Positions 47,675 to 57,239 of a stretch of DNA of 64,000 nucleotides are shown here, piece after piece. This DNA comes from Nocardiopsis gilva YIM 90087 (GTDB lineage Bacteria; Actinomycetota; Actinomycetes; Streptosporangiales; Streptosporangiaceae), in NCBI RefSeq assembly GCF_002263495.1, contig NZ_CP022753.1:4216001-4280000 (forward strand). Reading direction: 5' to 3'. The translations under genes were made by a program, and so were the position numbers. The notes under the pieces are model-generated. The model was not told the DNA's origin, searched no databases, and saw only the letters and a program-made list of their open reading frames with translations. Each line of letters starts with the position of its first letter. Positions within the stretch are counted from its first letter, which is position 1.

Positions 47675-48541
47675 CTACCGGGAGGCGGCCCGACGGCGAA
47701 GTTCCGCCTCGCCCGCCGCGCGCATGGCCTCGACCGGGGCCTGCTCCACCCCGGTCATGAGCTCGACCTGGACGGCGGCCTGGTGCAGCAGCATCGGGAA
47801 CCCGCCGACCACGGTCCTCCCGGCGGCCGGCCCCCCGGTGTCCGTTGGCGCGCCCTCGGCCACCGCCCGCGCGAGTTCGGTCGGCCAGGGGGTGTAGACG
47901 ACATCGAACAGGGGGGCGCGCCCCGCCGCGACGACCGGGGCCAGGCCATCGGCCGCCCCCGCCGGGAGCGTGGAGACGACGAGGTCGGCATCGACGTGCT
48001 TCTCGATCTCGCTCAGCGGCCGCGCATCGATCCGCAGCCCCATCCGCTCCGCGGCCTCCTCGACCCCGGCCGCGCGGGCGGGGTCACGGGCCAGCACGGT
48101 GATGGCGCCCGGTGCGCGGGCCCCCAGTCCGCGCAGCGCGGCCACGGCGGAGGCGGCCGTGGCACCGCCGCCGAGCACGGTGGCCGAGCGCACCTCGGCG
48201 ATCCCCGCCTCCCGCAGCGCCGCCATGATCCCGGCGACATCGGTGTTGTAGGCGTGCACGCGGCCCTCGCGGAACACGAGGGTGTTCGCCCCGCCGACCT
48301 CGACGGCGAGGCCGTCGGCCGCGTCCGCCAGCTCCAGCGCCACCTTCTTCAGCGGCATCGTGAGCGACAACCCCGCCCAGGTGGCGTCGCATCCGGCGAC
48401 GAATCCGGGCAGTCCCGCCTCGTCGCACTCGAAGCGCCCGTAGCTCCACTCGCCCGCCAGGCCGAGCCCGGTATAGGCGGCGGAGTGCAGCACCGGGGAG
48501 AGCGAATGCTCGATGGGGGAACCCAGGACGGCCGCGCGCAT
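47675..48541 (-). CDS. aroE: Shikimate dehydrogenase
   Basis: It reduces 3-dehydroshikimate with NADPH in aromatic amino-acid synthesis. The product is 288 residues from ATG 48541, which overlaps the mltG stop (TGATG). The N-terminal substrate part has VLGSPIEHSLSPVLHSAAY and the catalytic lysine region GLSLTMPLKKVALELAD, then VGGANTLVF and AYNTDVAG. The NADP fold is TVLGGGATAASAVAAL. Its position after mltG is a common actinobacterial order. Confidence 0.95.
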   Translation of the reverse strand: MRAAVLGSPIEHSLSPVLHSAAYTGLGLAGEWSYGRFECDEAGLPGFVAGCDATWAGLSLTMPLKKVALELADAADGLAVEVGGANTLVFREGRVHAYNTDVAGIMAALREAGIAEVRSATVLGGGATAASAVAALRGLGARAPGAITVLARDPARAAGVEEAAERMGLRIDARPLSEIEKHVDADLVVSTLPAGAADGLAPVVAAGRAPLFDVVYTPWPTELARAVAEGAPTDTGGPAAGRTVVGGFPMLLHQAAVQVELMTGVEQAPVEAMRAAGEAELRRRAASR

Positions 48542-50286
48542 CAGTTGTTCCTCTGGCTCTCGTTGAACTTCTGCTTGAGCCGCTCGAACTCCGCGTAGGT
48601 GTCGGCGAACTCGGTGACGCCGTTCTCCGGGTCGGTGGCCACGAAGTACAGCCAGTCGCCCTTGGCCGGTTGCAGCGCCGCCTTGATGGCGTCCTTGCCC
48701 GGCGCGACGAACGGACCAGCTGGCAGGCCCTTGCGCCCGTAGGTGGCGTAGTCGCTGTCCTTCTGCTTGCACTCGGCCACCTGCGCGTTGGTCAGGGCGA
48801 TGCCGTGCAGGTCGAGCACGTAGAAGCAGGTGCTGTCCATGCCCAGCTCCATGTTCTCGTCGAGCCGGTTGTAGACGACCCGGGAGATTTTGGGCATGTC
48901 CGCGACGGACCCGGTCTCGGCCTGGACGATCGAGGCGATGGCCATGATCTCGTTCGGTGTGCGGCCCGCCTTCTTCGCGTTCGCCTCGATATCGACCTTG
49001 GGATCCTCCTCCGCCACCGCCTTGTACCGGTCGACCATGCGCTTGAGCACCTTGGGCGCGGTGTCGCTGGGCGAGATCGTGTAGGTGTCGGGGAAGAGGT
49101 AGCCCTCCGGCCCCTTCTTGGCGTACGAGGGGAGGCCCAGGGCGTCGGTGTCCGCGTAGGCGGCCTCCAGGTCGTCCTTGGACAGGTCGGTCTCCTTCGC
49201 GAGAAGGTCCAGGACCTCCTGGCCCCGCATCCCCTCCTTGAAGGTGACGCGCTCGCCGACGCGGGACTCGGGGTTCAGGAGCAGCGCGACCGCCGCCTCT
49301 CCGCTCATCTCCGAGCGGAGCTGGTAGGTGCCCGGCGACAACTTGTTGGCCTGGTCGTCGTTGAGTGCGTTGAGGAACGCGCGCGGGCTGGCTACGACAC
49401 CGGCGTCCGCCAGGGACTGCGCCACCTGCGATCCGTGCTCGCCCTCGGCGATGACGATCTCGACCTCGCCCTTGCCCTTGCCGCTGTAGTCGGGCGGGAA
49501 CACGTACGTGCGGGCGCCCCAGGCACCACCGCCCCCGAGCACGACCACGAGAGCCAGCGCCGCCAGCAGCGCGGTCTTCTTCTTCGGGCCGCCGCGGCCC
49601 CGGCCCGAACCGCGGGAGGCGCGCCCCGCACGGGCACGCCGACCGCGCCTGCGGGGTCGGGAGTCCTCGTCGTCGTCCGGCAGGTCGGGTGCGTCGTTGT
49701 CCAGGCTTCCCTCGGCGGCGAGATCCGCGTCGTCGGCTCGGTCAGCCGAATCGACCCGCGCAGCGGGCGCGGACGACTCCGGCGCCTCGTCAGCGCCGAC
49801 CGCCTCGAAGCCGCCGGTGGAGTAGGTGGGGTTGGCCGGGTCCTCGTCTTCCTGCGGCGCGGCGCGGCGCCGACGGCGTCGGGAGGGCCGTTCGTCGTCC
49901 TCCGGTGCGGCGCGCCGCGAGCGGCGCGGGCGGTCCTGCTCCGGCTCGTCGTCGTCCGGTGCCGGTTTCCGGCCCCGGCGCCTCTTGGCCGCGCCCTTCC
50001 GGTCCTCAGGCACGGTGTCAGTGTCAGTGTCGGCGTTTCGTTTCTTCCCGCGACCGCTCTTGCGGCGCACGGGAACGGCGTCGAAGTCGAGGACGCGGGG
50101 CGCGACGGGTTCCATGTCGTCGTCCGCGTCGGAGCGAACCTGCTCCAGCCACCCCTCGTCGTCGTTGGGCACGGCGGCATAGCTGCGCCGCCCCGCGGTC
50201 TCCTCGCCGCGTGCGCGCCGACCGCGCGGAGCGGGGTCGGTGTCCGCGCGGCGACCGGGGTGGCCGGATGCCGCGTCGTCGGCCAC
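48541..50286 (-). CDS. mltG: Endolytic murein transglycosylase MltG (main frame)
   Basis: MltG cleaves nascent peptidoglycan glycan strands at the membrane. This frame gives 581 residues from GTG 50286. A long charged, low-complexity cytoplasmic region (to about residue 235) is followed by a membrane helix (TALLAALALVVVLGGGGAWG). The YceG/MltG domain comes next, with the catalytic glutamate in KGPEGYLFPDTYTISPSD and IMAIASIVQAETG, then KISRVVYNRLDENMELGMDS. The frame is open upstream only to a TGA at 50463-50461. The gene probably begins at ATG 51035 in another frame (see the next entry), so it appears split. Confidence 0.9.
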   Translation of the reverse strand: MADDAASGHPGRRADTDPAPRGRRARGEETAGRRSYAAVPNDDEGWLEQVRSDADDDMEPVAPRVLDFDAVPVRRKSGRGKKRNADTDTDTVPEDRKGAAKRRRGRKPAPDDDEPEQDRPRRSRRAAPEDDERPSRRRRRRAAPQEDEDPANPTYSTGGFEAVGADEAPESSAPAARVDSADRADDADLAAEGSLDNDAPDLPDDDEDSRPRRRGRRARAGRASRGSGRGRGGPKKKTALLAALALVVVLGGGGAWGARTYVFPPDYSGKGKGEVEIVIAEGEHGSQVAQSLADAGVVASPRAFLNALNDDQANKLSPGTYQLRSEMSGEAAVALLLNPESRVGERVTFKEGMRGQEVLDLLAKETDLSKDDLEAAYADTDALGLPSYAKKGPEGYLFPDTYTISPSDTAPKVLKRMVDRYKAVAEEDPKVDIEANAKKAGRTPNEIMAIASIVQAETGSVADMPKISRVVYNRLDENMELGMDSTCFYVLDLHGIALTNAQVAECKQKDSDYATYGRKGLPAGPFVAPGKDAIKAALQPAKGDWLYFVATDPENGVTEFADTYAEFERLKQKFNESQRNN

Positions 50287-51035
50287 CGCCGGGTGGGCGC
50301 CGGTGTCGGCCTCGGCGGCGCGCCGCCTGCGGCGTCCTCGGGGACGGTCGTCAGCACCGGGATCCGGTGCCGGGAGTCCCCGGTGTCGCTTCCCGCGGCC
50401 GGGGCCGGACCGGGGGCGCCGGCACGGCGGCGCCCGCCCTGGCCGGGTGCCCCGTCGGCGTCACGGGCGCGCCGGGGCGCGCTCAACGGGTCGGCGTCGG
50501 GGTGCCGTAGCCGGGGCGGTACCGACGTCGTCATCGCGCCGGTGGCGTCGGCCGCGTCCGCTCTCACCGGCGCCCGGCTGCTGGATGTGCGGACCCGTCT
50601 CGGTGGCTGTGGGAGGGGCGGTCTGCGGGGGTAACCGGTGGGTGCGGGATAGCCGCCGGGCCCACCGTCCTGGTCGGGACCGCGCCGGTGGCGGCGCCCG
50701 CGGGACGCTCTGCTCCGGGGTCGAACGGCTGAGGGGAACGGGACCGGCGGGGCCTGGATGGCCGGACGCCGGGTGGGGTGGCCGGAGGTGTCGTGGGGAC
50801 CGGGCGCGGCGGACCGGGGCGGGGTCTCGCGCGGCAAGGGGTCGGCGAGCGGGTCGGGGGCGGGGTGGCGCTGCGCCCCGGATGTTCCGGGGAGGGGACC
50901 GGTCAGCGGATCGGCCGCGTATTCCTGGTCCCGTCGGGCGCGGCGCCCCCGGTAGGGAGGCTGCTCGCCGTACGGCCGCTCGGCGGGCGGCTGGCCGCCC
51001 CAGGGATGATCACCGTAGTTGTCGTTGTCGCTCAT
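50287..51035 (-). pseudogene. Probable N-terminal part of MltG in a shifted frame
   Basis: An ATG at 51035 overlaps the ruvX stop by four bases (ATGA) and starts a Pro/Arg-rich, hydrophilic reading frame (MSDNDNYGDHPWGGQPPAER, then PYGEQPPYRGRRARRDQEYA). Such a cytoplasmic extension is normal at the start of actinobacterial MltG. The frame differs from the main mltG frame, so a single indel is inferred, most likely between 50461 and about 50300, where the text changes from meaningful residues to out-of-frame Arg/Pro runs. It could be a sequencing error or a real mutation. Confidence 0.6.
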
Positions 51036-51511
51036 GCGGGCTCACCGATCACTTCCCCTGGGGGGCGCCCGGTCTGCCGTTCCATGTCGAGCGCGCTCTG
51101 CAGCAGTACGGTGGCGGCGGCCTGGTCGATGACCGACCGGCGCGCCTTGCCGCCCTTGGCGCCGCGCTTGCCGTAGGAGGCGCCCGACCGCAGCTGGCCC
51201 TGTGCGGTGACCGTGGTCAGTCGCTCATCGACGAGGCGGACCGGAATCGGGGCGAGCTTCGCGGCGAGCGCCTGCGCGAACTGGCGGGCGCCGCGGGCCG
51301 CGGGGCCCGCCTGCCCCGACAGCGAGGCGGGGTAGCCGACGATCACCTCGCGTGCCTCGTACTCCAGCACGAGCAGCGCGATTCGGTCCAGGTCACCGCT
51401 GCCGCGGGGGATGGTTTCGACGGGGGTGGCCAGCAGGCCGCTCGGGTCGCTGCTCGCGACCCCGATGCGCGCGTTGCCGGGGTCCACCGCGAGACGTACG
51501 CCGTGCCTCAA
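51032..51511 (-). CDS. ruvX: Holliday-junction-resolvase-like protein (YqgF/RuvX)
   Basis: The product is 159 residues from TTG 51511, with AGGGGGAG 8 bases upstream. The RNase H-like fold is GVRLAVDPGNARIGVASSD (catalytic aspartate), then REVIVGYPASLSGQAGPAAR and IPVRLVDERLTTVTAQ. The C-terminal RSVIDQAAATVLLQSAL motif contains the final aspartate. Homologues process 16S rRNA ends (YqgF) or act on branched nucleic acids. It lies between alaS and mltG, the common order. Confidence 0.93.
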   Translation of the reverse strand: MRHGVRLAVDPGNARIGVASSDPSGLLATPVETIPRGSGDLDRIALLVLEYEAREVIVGYPASLSGQAGPAARGARQFAQALAAKLAPIPVRLVDERLTTVTAQGQLRSGASYGKRGAKGGKARRSVIDQAAATVLLQSALDMERQTGRPPGEVIGEPA

Positions 51512-51762
51512 CGAGTGGGCTCCCCCTGGTGCGGAGCGGCCGGTGCGGCGACGGCGGTGGCCGAGGCGGTGGTGACCCGAGAATCACACCCGGGGAACAC
51601 TGCCGAAGGAGCGACCACGGTATGGGTGCGCAGGAATTGAGGAATCAACTCTCGGTTCCTTTCTCCCCCCGCGTGCCTGCGGGCGTATGAGACGGACGGA
51701 CATAGCCGGTCCGCTCGCACGGGGATGATCGATCGCGGTGGGCGGTCTGGACGCATCCCAAC

Positions 51763-51797
51763 GGGGTGTGCCGATCCCGTTACGACCGACACACCCC
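51763..51797 (-). terminator. Hairpin downstream of alaS
   Basis: GGGGTGTG and CACACCCC pair over 8 bp. The stem continues through wobble and matching pairs to about 13 bp around a 9-base loop, 9 bases past the alaS stop. No T run follows; it probably reduces read-through from alaS into ruvX. Confidence 0.55.
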
Positions 51798-51805
51798 ATA
51801 TGAGA

Positions 51806-54484
51806 TCACACCGACTCAGAAATCCTCTGTTCCACCGCGCGCAGGGCCGTGTCGACGGCCGAGGCGTCGGTTCCGCCGCCCTGGGCGACGTCGGGCTTTC
51901 CGCCGCCACCGCCACCCAGAACACGGGCCGCGACGCCGACGAGTTCACCGGCCGCCAGGCCGCGCTCCTGTCCGGCCTTGTTCACCGCGACCACGACGAC
52001 CGGGCGGTCCTTGGGGACGCCCGCCACGGCCACGACCACCGGGCCGTCCTCGCCGAGGCGCCCGCGCACGTCGAGGACGAGCTTGCGCAGGTCATCGCCT
52101 GTCACGCCGTCGTCGACCCGGTGCGTCACGACGCGCGCCGCGCCGACCTCGCGCGCGTTGGCCGCCAGGCCGCCGGCGGCCTGCAGGACCTGGGCCGCGC
52201 GCAGCTTCTCGATCTCCTTCTCAGCGGCGCGGAGGCGGGCGACCATCGTGTCGATGCGCTGCGGCAGCTCCTCACGCGGCGTCTTGAGCTGGTCGGAGAG
52301 CTGGCTGACGAGCATCGACTCCTTGGACAGGCGGCGGAAGGCGTCGATCCCGACGGCGGCCTCGACCCGGCGCACTCCGGACCCCACCGAGGACTCGCCG
52401 AGCAGCTTGACGATGCCCAGCTGACCGGTGGCGGGGACGTGCGTGCCGCCGCACAGCTCGCGGGAGTAGTCGCTCATCTCCACGACGCGGACCCGGTCGC
52501 CGTACTTCTCGCCGAACATGGCCAGGGCGCCCATGGCCAGCGCCTCGTCCAGCGAGGTCTGGAAGTCGCGCACCTGGATGTCGCCGGAGAGGACGGTGTT
52601 GACCTCCTCTTCGACCTCGGCGAGCTCGGTCGGGGTCATCGCCTTGTTGGCGGTGAAGTCGAAGCGCAGCCGTCCCGGCTGGTTCTCCGACCCGGCCTGG
52701 CCGGTGCCGGTGCCCAGGGCGTTGCGCAGCGCCGAGTGGATCAGGTGGGTGGCCGAGTGCGAGCGGGAGACGGACGCGCGCCGGTCGCCGTCGATCGCGG
52801 CGTGGACGTGGTCGTCCACGGCGAGCTCGCCCGAGCGCACGGTGCCGCGGTGCACGAACAGCCCGGGGACGGGCTTCTGCACGTCGTCGACGTCGACGAG
52901 GCCGCGGCCGTCGCTGGCGACGGTGCCCTTGTCGGCGAGCTGGCCGCCGCTTTCGGCGTAGAACGGGGTGCGGTCGAGCACCAGCTCGACGCGGTCGCCC
53001 GCGCGGGCCACGGTGACGGGCTGGCCGTCCACGATCAGGCCCAGGACGCGGGACTCGCTCTCGTGGTCGGTGTAGCCGAGGAAGTCGGTCGCGCCGGAGC
53101 CGTCGAGCAGCCGGGCGTAGACCCCGATGTCGGCGTTGCCGAGCTTCTTGGACTTCGCGTCGCGCTTGGCGGTGTCCTTCTGCTCCTGCATCAGCGAGCG
53201 GAAGGTCCCCTCGTCGACGCTGAGCCCCTGCTCGGCGGCCATCTCCAGGGTCAGGTCGATGGGGAAGCCGTAGGTGTCGTGGAGCTGGAAGGCGTCGGCG
53301 CCGGAGAACTGGGTGTGCCCGCCGACCTTGGTGCGCTCCGCGGCGCGGTTGAACAGGGCCGTGCCGGAGCGCAGCGTGTCGGAGAAGTTCTTCTCCTCGG
53401 CGTCGATCACGCTGTGGATCGCCTCGGCGTTGGTGCGCAGCTCGGGGTAGAGCTCGCTCATCACCCGGATGGCGGTCGCGGTGAGGTCGTGCATGTAGTG
53501 GCGGTCCTCGGCCGCACCGGCGAGCAGCCGCATGTTGCGGATGGAGCGGCGCAGGATGCGGCGGAGCACGTAGCCGCGCTTCTCGTTGCCGGGCTTGACG
53601 CCGTCGGCCACGAGCATGGTGGCGGTGCGCACGTGGTCGGCGACGACGCGCAGGCTGACGTCCACATTCTCGTTCTCGCCGTACTTGGTGCCGGAGAGCT
53701 CCGCGGCGCGCTTGAGGATGGTGCCCAGCGTGTCGGTCTCGTAGATGTTGTCGACACCCTGCAGGATGGCGGCCATGCGCTCCAGGCCCATGCCGGTGTC
53801 GATGTTCTTCTTGGGCAGGTCGCCGAGGATCTCGAAGTCGGTCTTGCTTTCACCGGCACCGCGCTCGAACTGCATGAAGACGAGGTTCCACACCTCGAGG
53901 TAGCGGTTCTCGTCGGCGACCGGGCCGCCTTCGACGCCGTAGGCGGGGCCGCGGTCGTAGTAGATCTCCGAGCAGGGGCCGCAGGGGCCGGGCACGCCCA
54001 TCGACCAGAAGTTGTCCTCCATGCCGCGGCGCTGGATGCGCTCGCTGGGCAGGCCGACCTTGTCGCGCCAGATGGACTCGGCCTCGTCGTCGTCGAAGAA
54101 GACGGTGACCCACAGCCGCTCGGGGTCGAGGCCGAAGCCGCCCTGCTCGACGGGGTCGGTGAGCAGCTTCCAGGCGAAGGGGATGACCTCGGCCTTGAAG
54201 TAGTCACCGAAGGAGAAGTTGCCCAGCATCTGGAAGAAGGACGCGTGCCGCGAGGTCTTGCCCACCTCGTCGATGTCAACGGTGCGCACGCACTTCTGTG
54301 CGCTGGCGGCGCGGGTGTAGGGGGCCGTCCGCTGGCCGAGGAAATACGGCTTGAACGGGACCATGCCTGCGTTCACCAGCAGCAGCGTGGGGTCCTCGGC
54401 GACGAGACTTGCCGAGGGGACCACGGTGTGCCCGTTGTTCTCGAAGAAAGTGAGGAAGCGGCGAGCGATTTCTGCCGTCTCCAT
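51806..54484 (-). CDS. alaS: Alanyl-tRNA synthetase
   Basis: The product is 892 residues, complete. Class II catalytic core: [38 protein letters not shown]-type motif 2 and [16 protein letters not shown] motif 3. The editing domain retains its zinc-binding residues, in [15 protein letters not shown] and [17 protein letters not shown]. The C-terminal DHHA1 domain ends [20 protein letters not shown]. It precedes ruvX-mltG-aroE on the same strand and follows the small DUF6167 gene. Confidence 0.98.
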   Translation of the reverse strand: METAEIARRFLTFFENNGHTVVPSASLVAEDPTLLLVNAGMVPFKPYFLGQRTAPYTRAASAQKCVRTVDIDEVGKTSRHASFFQMLGNFSFGDYFKAEVIPFAWKLLTDPVEQGGFGLDPERLWVTVFFDDDEAESIWRDKVGLPSERIQRRGMEDNFWSMGVPGPCGPCSEIYYDRGPAYGVEGGPVADENRYLEVWNLVFMQFERGAGESKTDFEILGDLPKKNIDTGMGLERMAAILQGVDNIYETDTLGTILKRAAELSGTKYGENENVDVSLRVVADHVRTATMLVADGVKPGNEKRGYVLRRILRRSIRNMRLLAGAAEDRHYMHDLTATAIRVMSELYPELRTNAEAIHSVIDAEEKNFSDTLRSGTALFNRAAERTKVGGHTQFSGADAFQLHDTYGFPIDLTLEMAAEQGLSVDEGTFRSLMQEQKDTAKRDAKSKKLGNADIGVYARLLDGSGATDFLGYTDHESESRVLGLIVDGQPVTVARAGDRVELVLDRTPFYAESGGQLADKGTVASDGRGLVDVDDVQKPVPGLFVHRGTVRSGELAVDDHVHAAIDGDRRASVSRSHSATHLIHSALRNALGTGTGQAGSENQPGRLRFDFTANKAMTPTELAEVEEEVNTVLSGDIQVRDFQTSLDEALAMGALAMFGEKYGDRVRVVEMSDYSRELCGGTHVPATGQLGIVKLLGESSVGSGVRRVEAAVGIDAFRRLSKESMLVSQLSDQLKTPREELPQRIDTMVARLRAAEKEIEKLRAAQVLQAAGGLAANAREVGAARVVTHRVDDGVTGDDLRKLVLDVRGRLGEDGPVVVAVAGVPKDRPVVVVAVNKAGQERGLAAGELVGVAARVLGGGGGGKPDVAQGGGTDASAVDTALRAVEQRISESV

Positions 54485-54822
54485 CAGCGGCCGTCCTTCA
54501 GGTAGGGGGCGTCGGTTGCGCCATGCGATTCGTTTGCTCTTCCAGGCGGGAGCGCGGGGCGGCCGGGCGATATTCCCTTTCCGCTGTGCTCGCCGCGTTG
54601 CCCGTCACCATAGAGGCGCCGCAGCTCGGCCTCGCGGTGTTCCATGGCGTCCAGGACGTCCTCGTTGAACTCGCGGAGGGCGGCGCGGTGATCTGCTACG
54701 TGGCCCTCAACGCGGTCGGCGATACCGCCCGGGCTCCACGCACGTACCGTGCGGTTGAGCCTGTGCACAACATACCCGCCGATGGCCGCGCCCGCGACAA
54801 GATAAAAGAGACGCCCGATCAT
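54484..54822 (-). CDS. DUF6167-type small membrane protein
   Basis: The product is 112 residues from ATG 54822, overlapping the DUF948 stop (ATGA). A single N-terminal hydrophobic helix ([20 protein letters not shown]) is followed by a hydrophilic helical part ([38 protein letters not shown]). Small proteins of this form sit between DUF948 and alaS in actinobacteria (recalled from knowledge). Function is unknown; a membrane-anchored helical adaptor is only a guess. Confidence 0.8.
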   Translation of the reverse strand: MIGRLFYLVAGAAIGGYVVHRLNRTVRAWSPGGIADRVEGHVADHRAALREFNEDVLDAMEHREAELRRLYGDGQRGEHSGKGISPGRPALPPGRANESHGATDAPYLKDGR

Positions 54823-55211
54823 CGGCGTTCCTTCCTGCGACGACTTCGTACCAGGGCCACGGCCCGGCGCTGACCGACCACCCGGCGGACGGCGTAGGAG
54901 AAGGACGCCAGCTTCACCAGCGGCCCGGTGAACACCGAGCGCGTCAGGGCGGTCATGGTGGAGACGTCCTCGGTGGTGTTTGCGACGTTGGCGGTGATCT
55001 CCTCGACGCGGTCGAGGGACGTACCGGTGCGCTCCACGGTGGAGGCGACGTCGTCCAGCAGGGGCCGGGCGCGTTCGCCGAGGTCCGACACGACCTTGGT
55101 CATCTCCGACAACAGCCGTGTGAGCTTGACGAGGGTCACGCAGAGGAACGCGACCAGAACCGTCCACACCACGGCGGCGATGAGGGCGGCCAGCTCTCCT
55201 CCGGTCAGCAT
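54819..55211 (-). CDS. DUF948 membrane protein
   Basis: The product is 130 residues: an N-terminal membrane helix (AALIAAVVWTVLVAFLCVTL) and an amphipathic coiled-coil-like region (LLSEMTKVVSDLGERARPLL, STVERTGTSLDRVEEITANV) typical of DUF948. Relatives are cell-envelope-associated proteins with no defined activity. It overlaps the DUF6167 gene, and the usual rpsD neighbour is absent. Confidence 0.85.
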   Translation of the reverse strand: MLTGGELAALIAAVVWTVLVAFLCVTLVKLTRLLSEMTKVVSDLGERARPLLDDVASTVERTGTSLDRVEEITANVANTTEDVSTMTALTRSVFTGPLVKLASFSYAVRRVVGQRRAVALVRSRRRKERR

Positions 55212-55673
55212 GAGGGCTCCGTTTGACGATCGGGGTCGTTCGGTCTCCGGGCAGGACGTGGCGGGGAATGGCCCCGCACCGCTCCCGGCACCGTGGCGTG
55301 CGCACGGTGCCCGTGCGCCCCGGAGTCTCAGCGACCCAGGCGGCTGCTCTTGGGTGGGGGCCGGAAGATCCGAATAGGGCAGACCCTATCGCGTCCCATG
55401 CGGCGGTTATCCGCTTCCCCGCTGCGTGCCCCGAAAGAGGGGCCCAGCGGAGAGAGACATCCGCGACATCGGTCGCGGAACGCGGCACGCACGGCCGCCG
55501 GCACCCGCCATCGGCCGGAACGCCTGCGGATTCCTCCGCTATCGGACGCCGTCCGGACATCGACGAACGCGGGCAGATGGCGGAGAATCTGAGCAGAGCA
55601 CGCGATTTGGCTACGATTGCGCCGCCGGACTCCCATCCCCCCGGGGCACGACGGATAGAACGACAGGACCCCC
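55212..55673. other. Gap between DUF948 and the kinase-like gene
   Basis: No gene is supported. The two flanking genes diverge, so both promoters lie here. rpsD, which often precedes DUF948 in actinomycetes, is not in this gap. Confidence 0.5.
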
Positions 55674-57206
55674 ATGAGCCGACGCTCTCAGCGCGAGATC
55701 TCCGTTCTGGTACCAGCGAACCTCCTTCCCCTCACCCGCGGTGAACCCCGCCGGTTGGGCCCCTACCTGGTGATCGGCAGAATCGGCTCGGGCGGCACCG
55801 GGAGCGTCTACGCGGCGGTCAACCCCGCGGTCACCGACGACCCCCTCGTCGCCGTCAAAGCGCTGACCTCGCCCCACCTCAAGGACGACGCCACCCGCGA
55901 GCTGCTGCACCGGCGCCTGGAGGCGCTGTCGCACGTCGACGGCCGCTGCTACGTCCCGCCGATCGCCTTCGACGCCTTCGCGTCGCCACCGTGGCTGGCC
56001 ATGGGATACGTGTCGGGAATCCCACTGGCCCAGTACGTCCGCAGACGCGGCGGGCTGGGGCCGGGGCGGATCGTCGCACTTGCGGCCGGCCTGGCGGAGG
56101 GCATCGCCGCCCTGCACACCGCGAATGTCGCGCACGGCGACCTCAAGCCCAGCAACGTCCTGCTCGGAACGGGCGGGCCGCGCATCCTCGACTGCGCGCT
56201 GCCCGGAGACGACGAGCACCTGCGCTCGTCCGCGGCCACCTGGCTGAGCCCCGAGCGGCACGCGGGCGAACCGCCCGGCCCGGCCGCCGACGTCTTCGCC
56301 TGGGGCGGCGTGATGACCTTCGCCGCGACCGGGCGGCTCCCCTTCGGGCTGGCCGAGCCACACATCGTGGCCGCGCGTGTGGCCAACGAGCAGCCGGACC
56401 TGACCGGTGTTCCCGCCTCCCTGCTGCCGCTGGTCAGCCGTGCCCTGGCCAAGGACCCGGCCGAGCGGCCCACGGTCCGCGAGCTCATCGGCGGCTCGAT
56501 CGCCGCGTGGGAGCAGACCGAGACGCACGCGGAGGAGGACGAGCGCCCGGTTCCCGGGACGGCGGTCACCCGCGTGCTGACCCGGGAGTGGCAGGGCGTC
56601 ATCGAGCCCGCGCGGCTGCCGCGGGTGATCACCCTCTACGAGGGTCCGGACCTGCGGATCCGCAAGACCGTATTCGCGGCAGTGGGCGCGGCCCTGGCGC
56701 TGGCCGTCATCGGCGGGGGCGCGTGGGCGGCCTACGGCGCGCTGGGCGGGGGCGGTCGGCAGGAGGCCGCCCCGGCGACCGCCTCGCCCTCGCCGGCGAA
56801 GGAGAAGGGCACCACGGTGGTGAAGTTCGACCCCACCCTGCAGGAGAACCCGGACGACGGCCCGTGGGTCTATGTCGAGGTCGAGCACGAGGAGGAATTC
56901 GAGGGCGACGCCGGGTTCCTGACGCAGCGGGACTGGGCGGCGATGTGGGACGAGACGACGAGCGAGCGGCTGACGGCCGTCATCGACCCCGAGGCAGAGG
57001 TGCGGTGCGCCCGGTTCTGCCAGCCCGGGCCGGGCCATATCGAGGACGGCCGCGGTACCTACGAGATGACCGGCCAGGAGTTCATCGACTACCTGGGGTG
57101 GGGCGACCTCGTCATCGCCGAGGTGAAGTTCGCCGAGGAGCGGGACGAGGACGGACAGCGGCGGATCGTCGAGATCACCGAGCTGTTCCCGCAGCCTCTG
57201 GAGTGA
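55674..57206 (+). CDS. Divergent Ser/Thr protein kinase-like membrane protein
   Basis: The product is 510 residues. A Hanks-type kinase domain covers about 30-275: glycine loop RIGSGGTGSVY (37-46), VAVK lysine at 62 and HGDLKPSNVLL (154-164, the HRD arginine replaced by glycine). The DFG triad is DCA (173-175), followed by a very short activation segment and a SPE in place of APE. A membrane helix (FAAVGAALALAVIGGGAWAA) follows near 334-353. The last 150 residues are acidic and extracytoplasmic, with two cysteines in CARFC. The catalytic aspartates are kept, so activity is possible but atypical. It stands alone on the plus strand; substrate unknown. Confidence 0.8.
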   Translation: MSRRSQREISVLVPANLLPLTRGEPRRLGPYLVIGRIGSGGTGSVYAAVNPAVTDDPLVAVKALTSPHLKDDATRELLHRRLEALSHVDGRCYVPPIAFDAFASPPWLAMGYVSGIPLAQYVRRRGGLGPGRIVALAAGLAEGIAALHTANVAHGDLKPSNVLLGTGGPRILDCALPGDDEHLRSSAATWLSPERHAGEPPGPAADVFAWGGVMTFAATGRLPFGLAEPHIVAARVANEQPDLTGVPASLLPLVSRALAKDPAERPTVRELIGGSIAAWEQTETHAEEDERPVPGTAVTRVLTREWQGVIEPARLPRVITLYEGPDLRIRKTVFAAVGAALALAVIGGGAWAAYGALGGGGRQEAAPATASPSPAKEKGTTVVKFDPTLQENPDDGPWVYVEVEHEEEFEGDAGFLTQRDWAAMWDETTSERLTAVIDPEAEVRCARFCQPGPGHIEDGRGTYEMTGQEFIDYLGWGDLVIAEVKFAEERDEDGQRRIVEITELFPQPLE

Positions 57207-57239
57207 CCGCGGTCAGCGGCGCCCGATGTCGCACGCGGC

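Noticed and set aside
51725-54505. 926-codon plus-strand frame opposite alaS
   Set aside because: It is an antisense shadow of high-GC alaS codons, with no recognisable domain.
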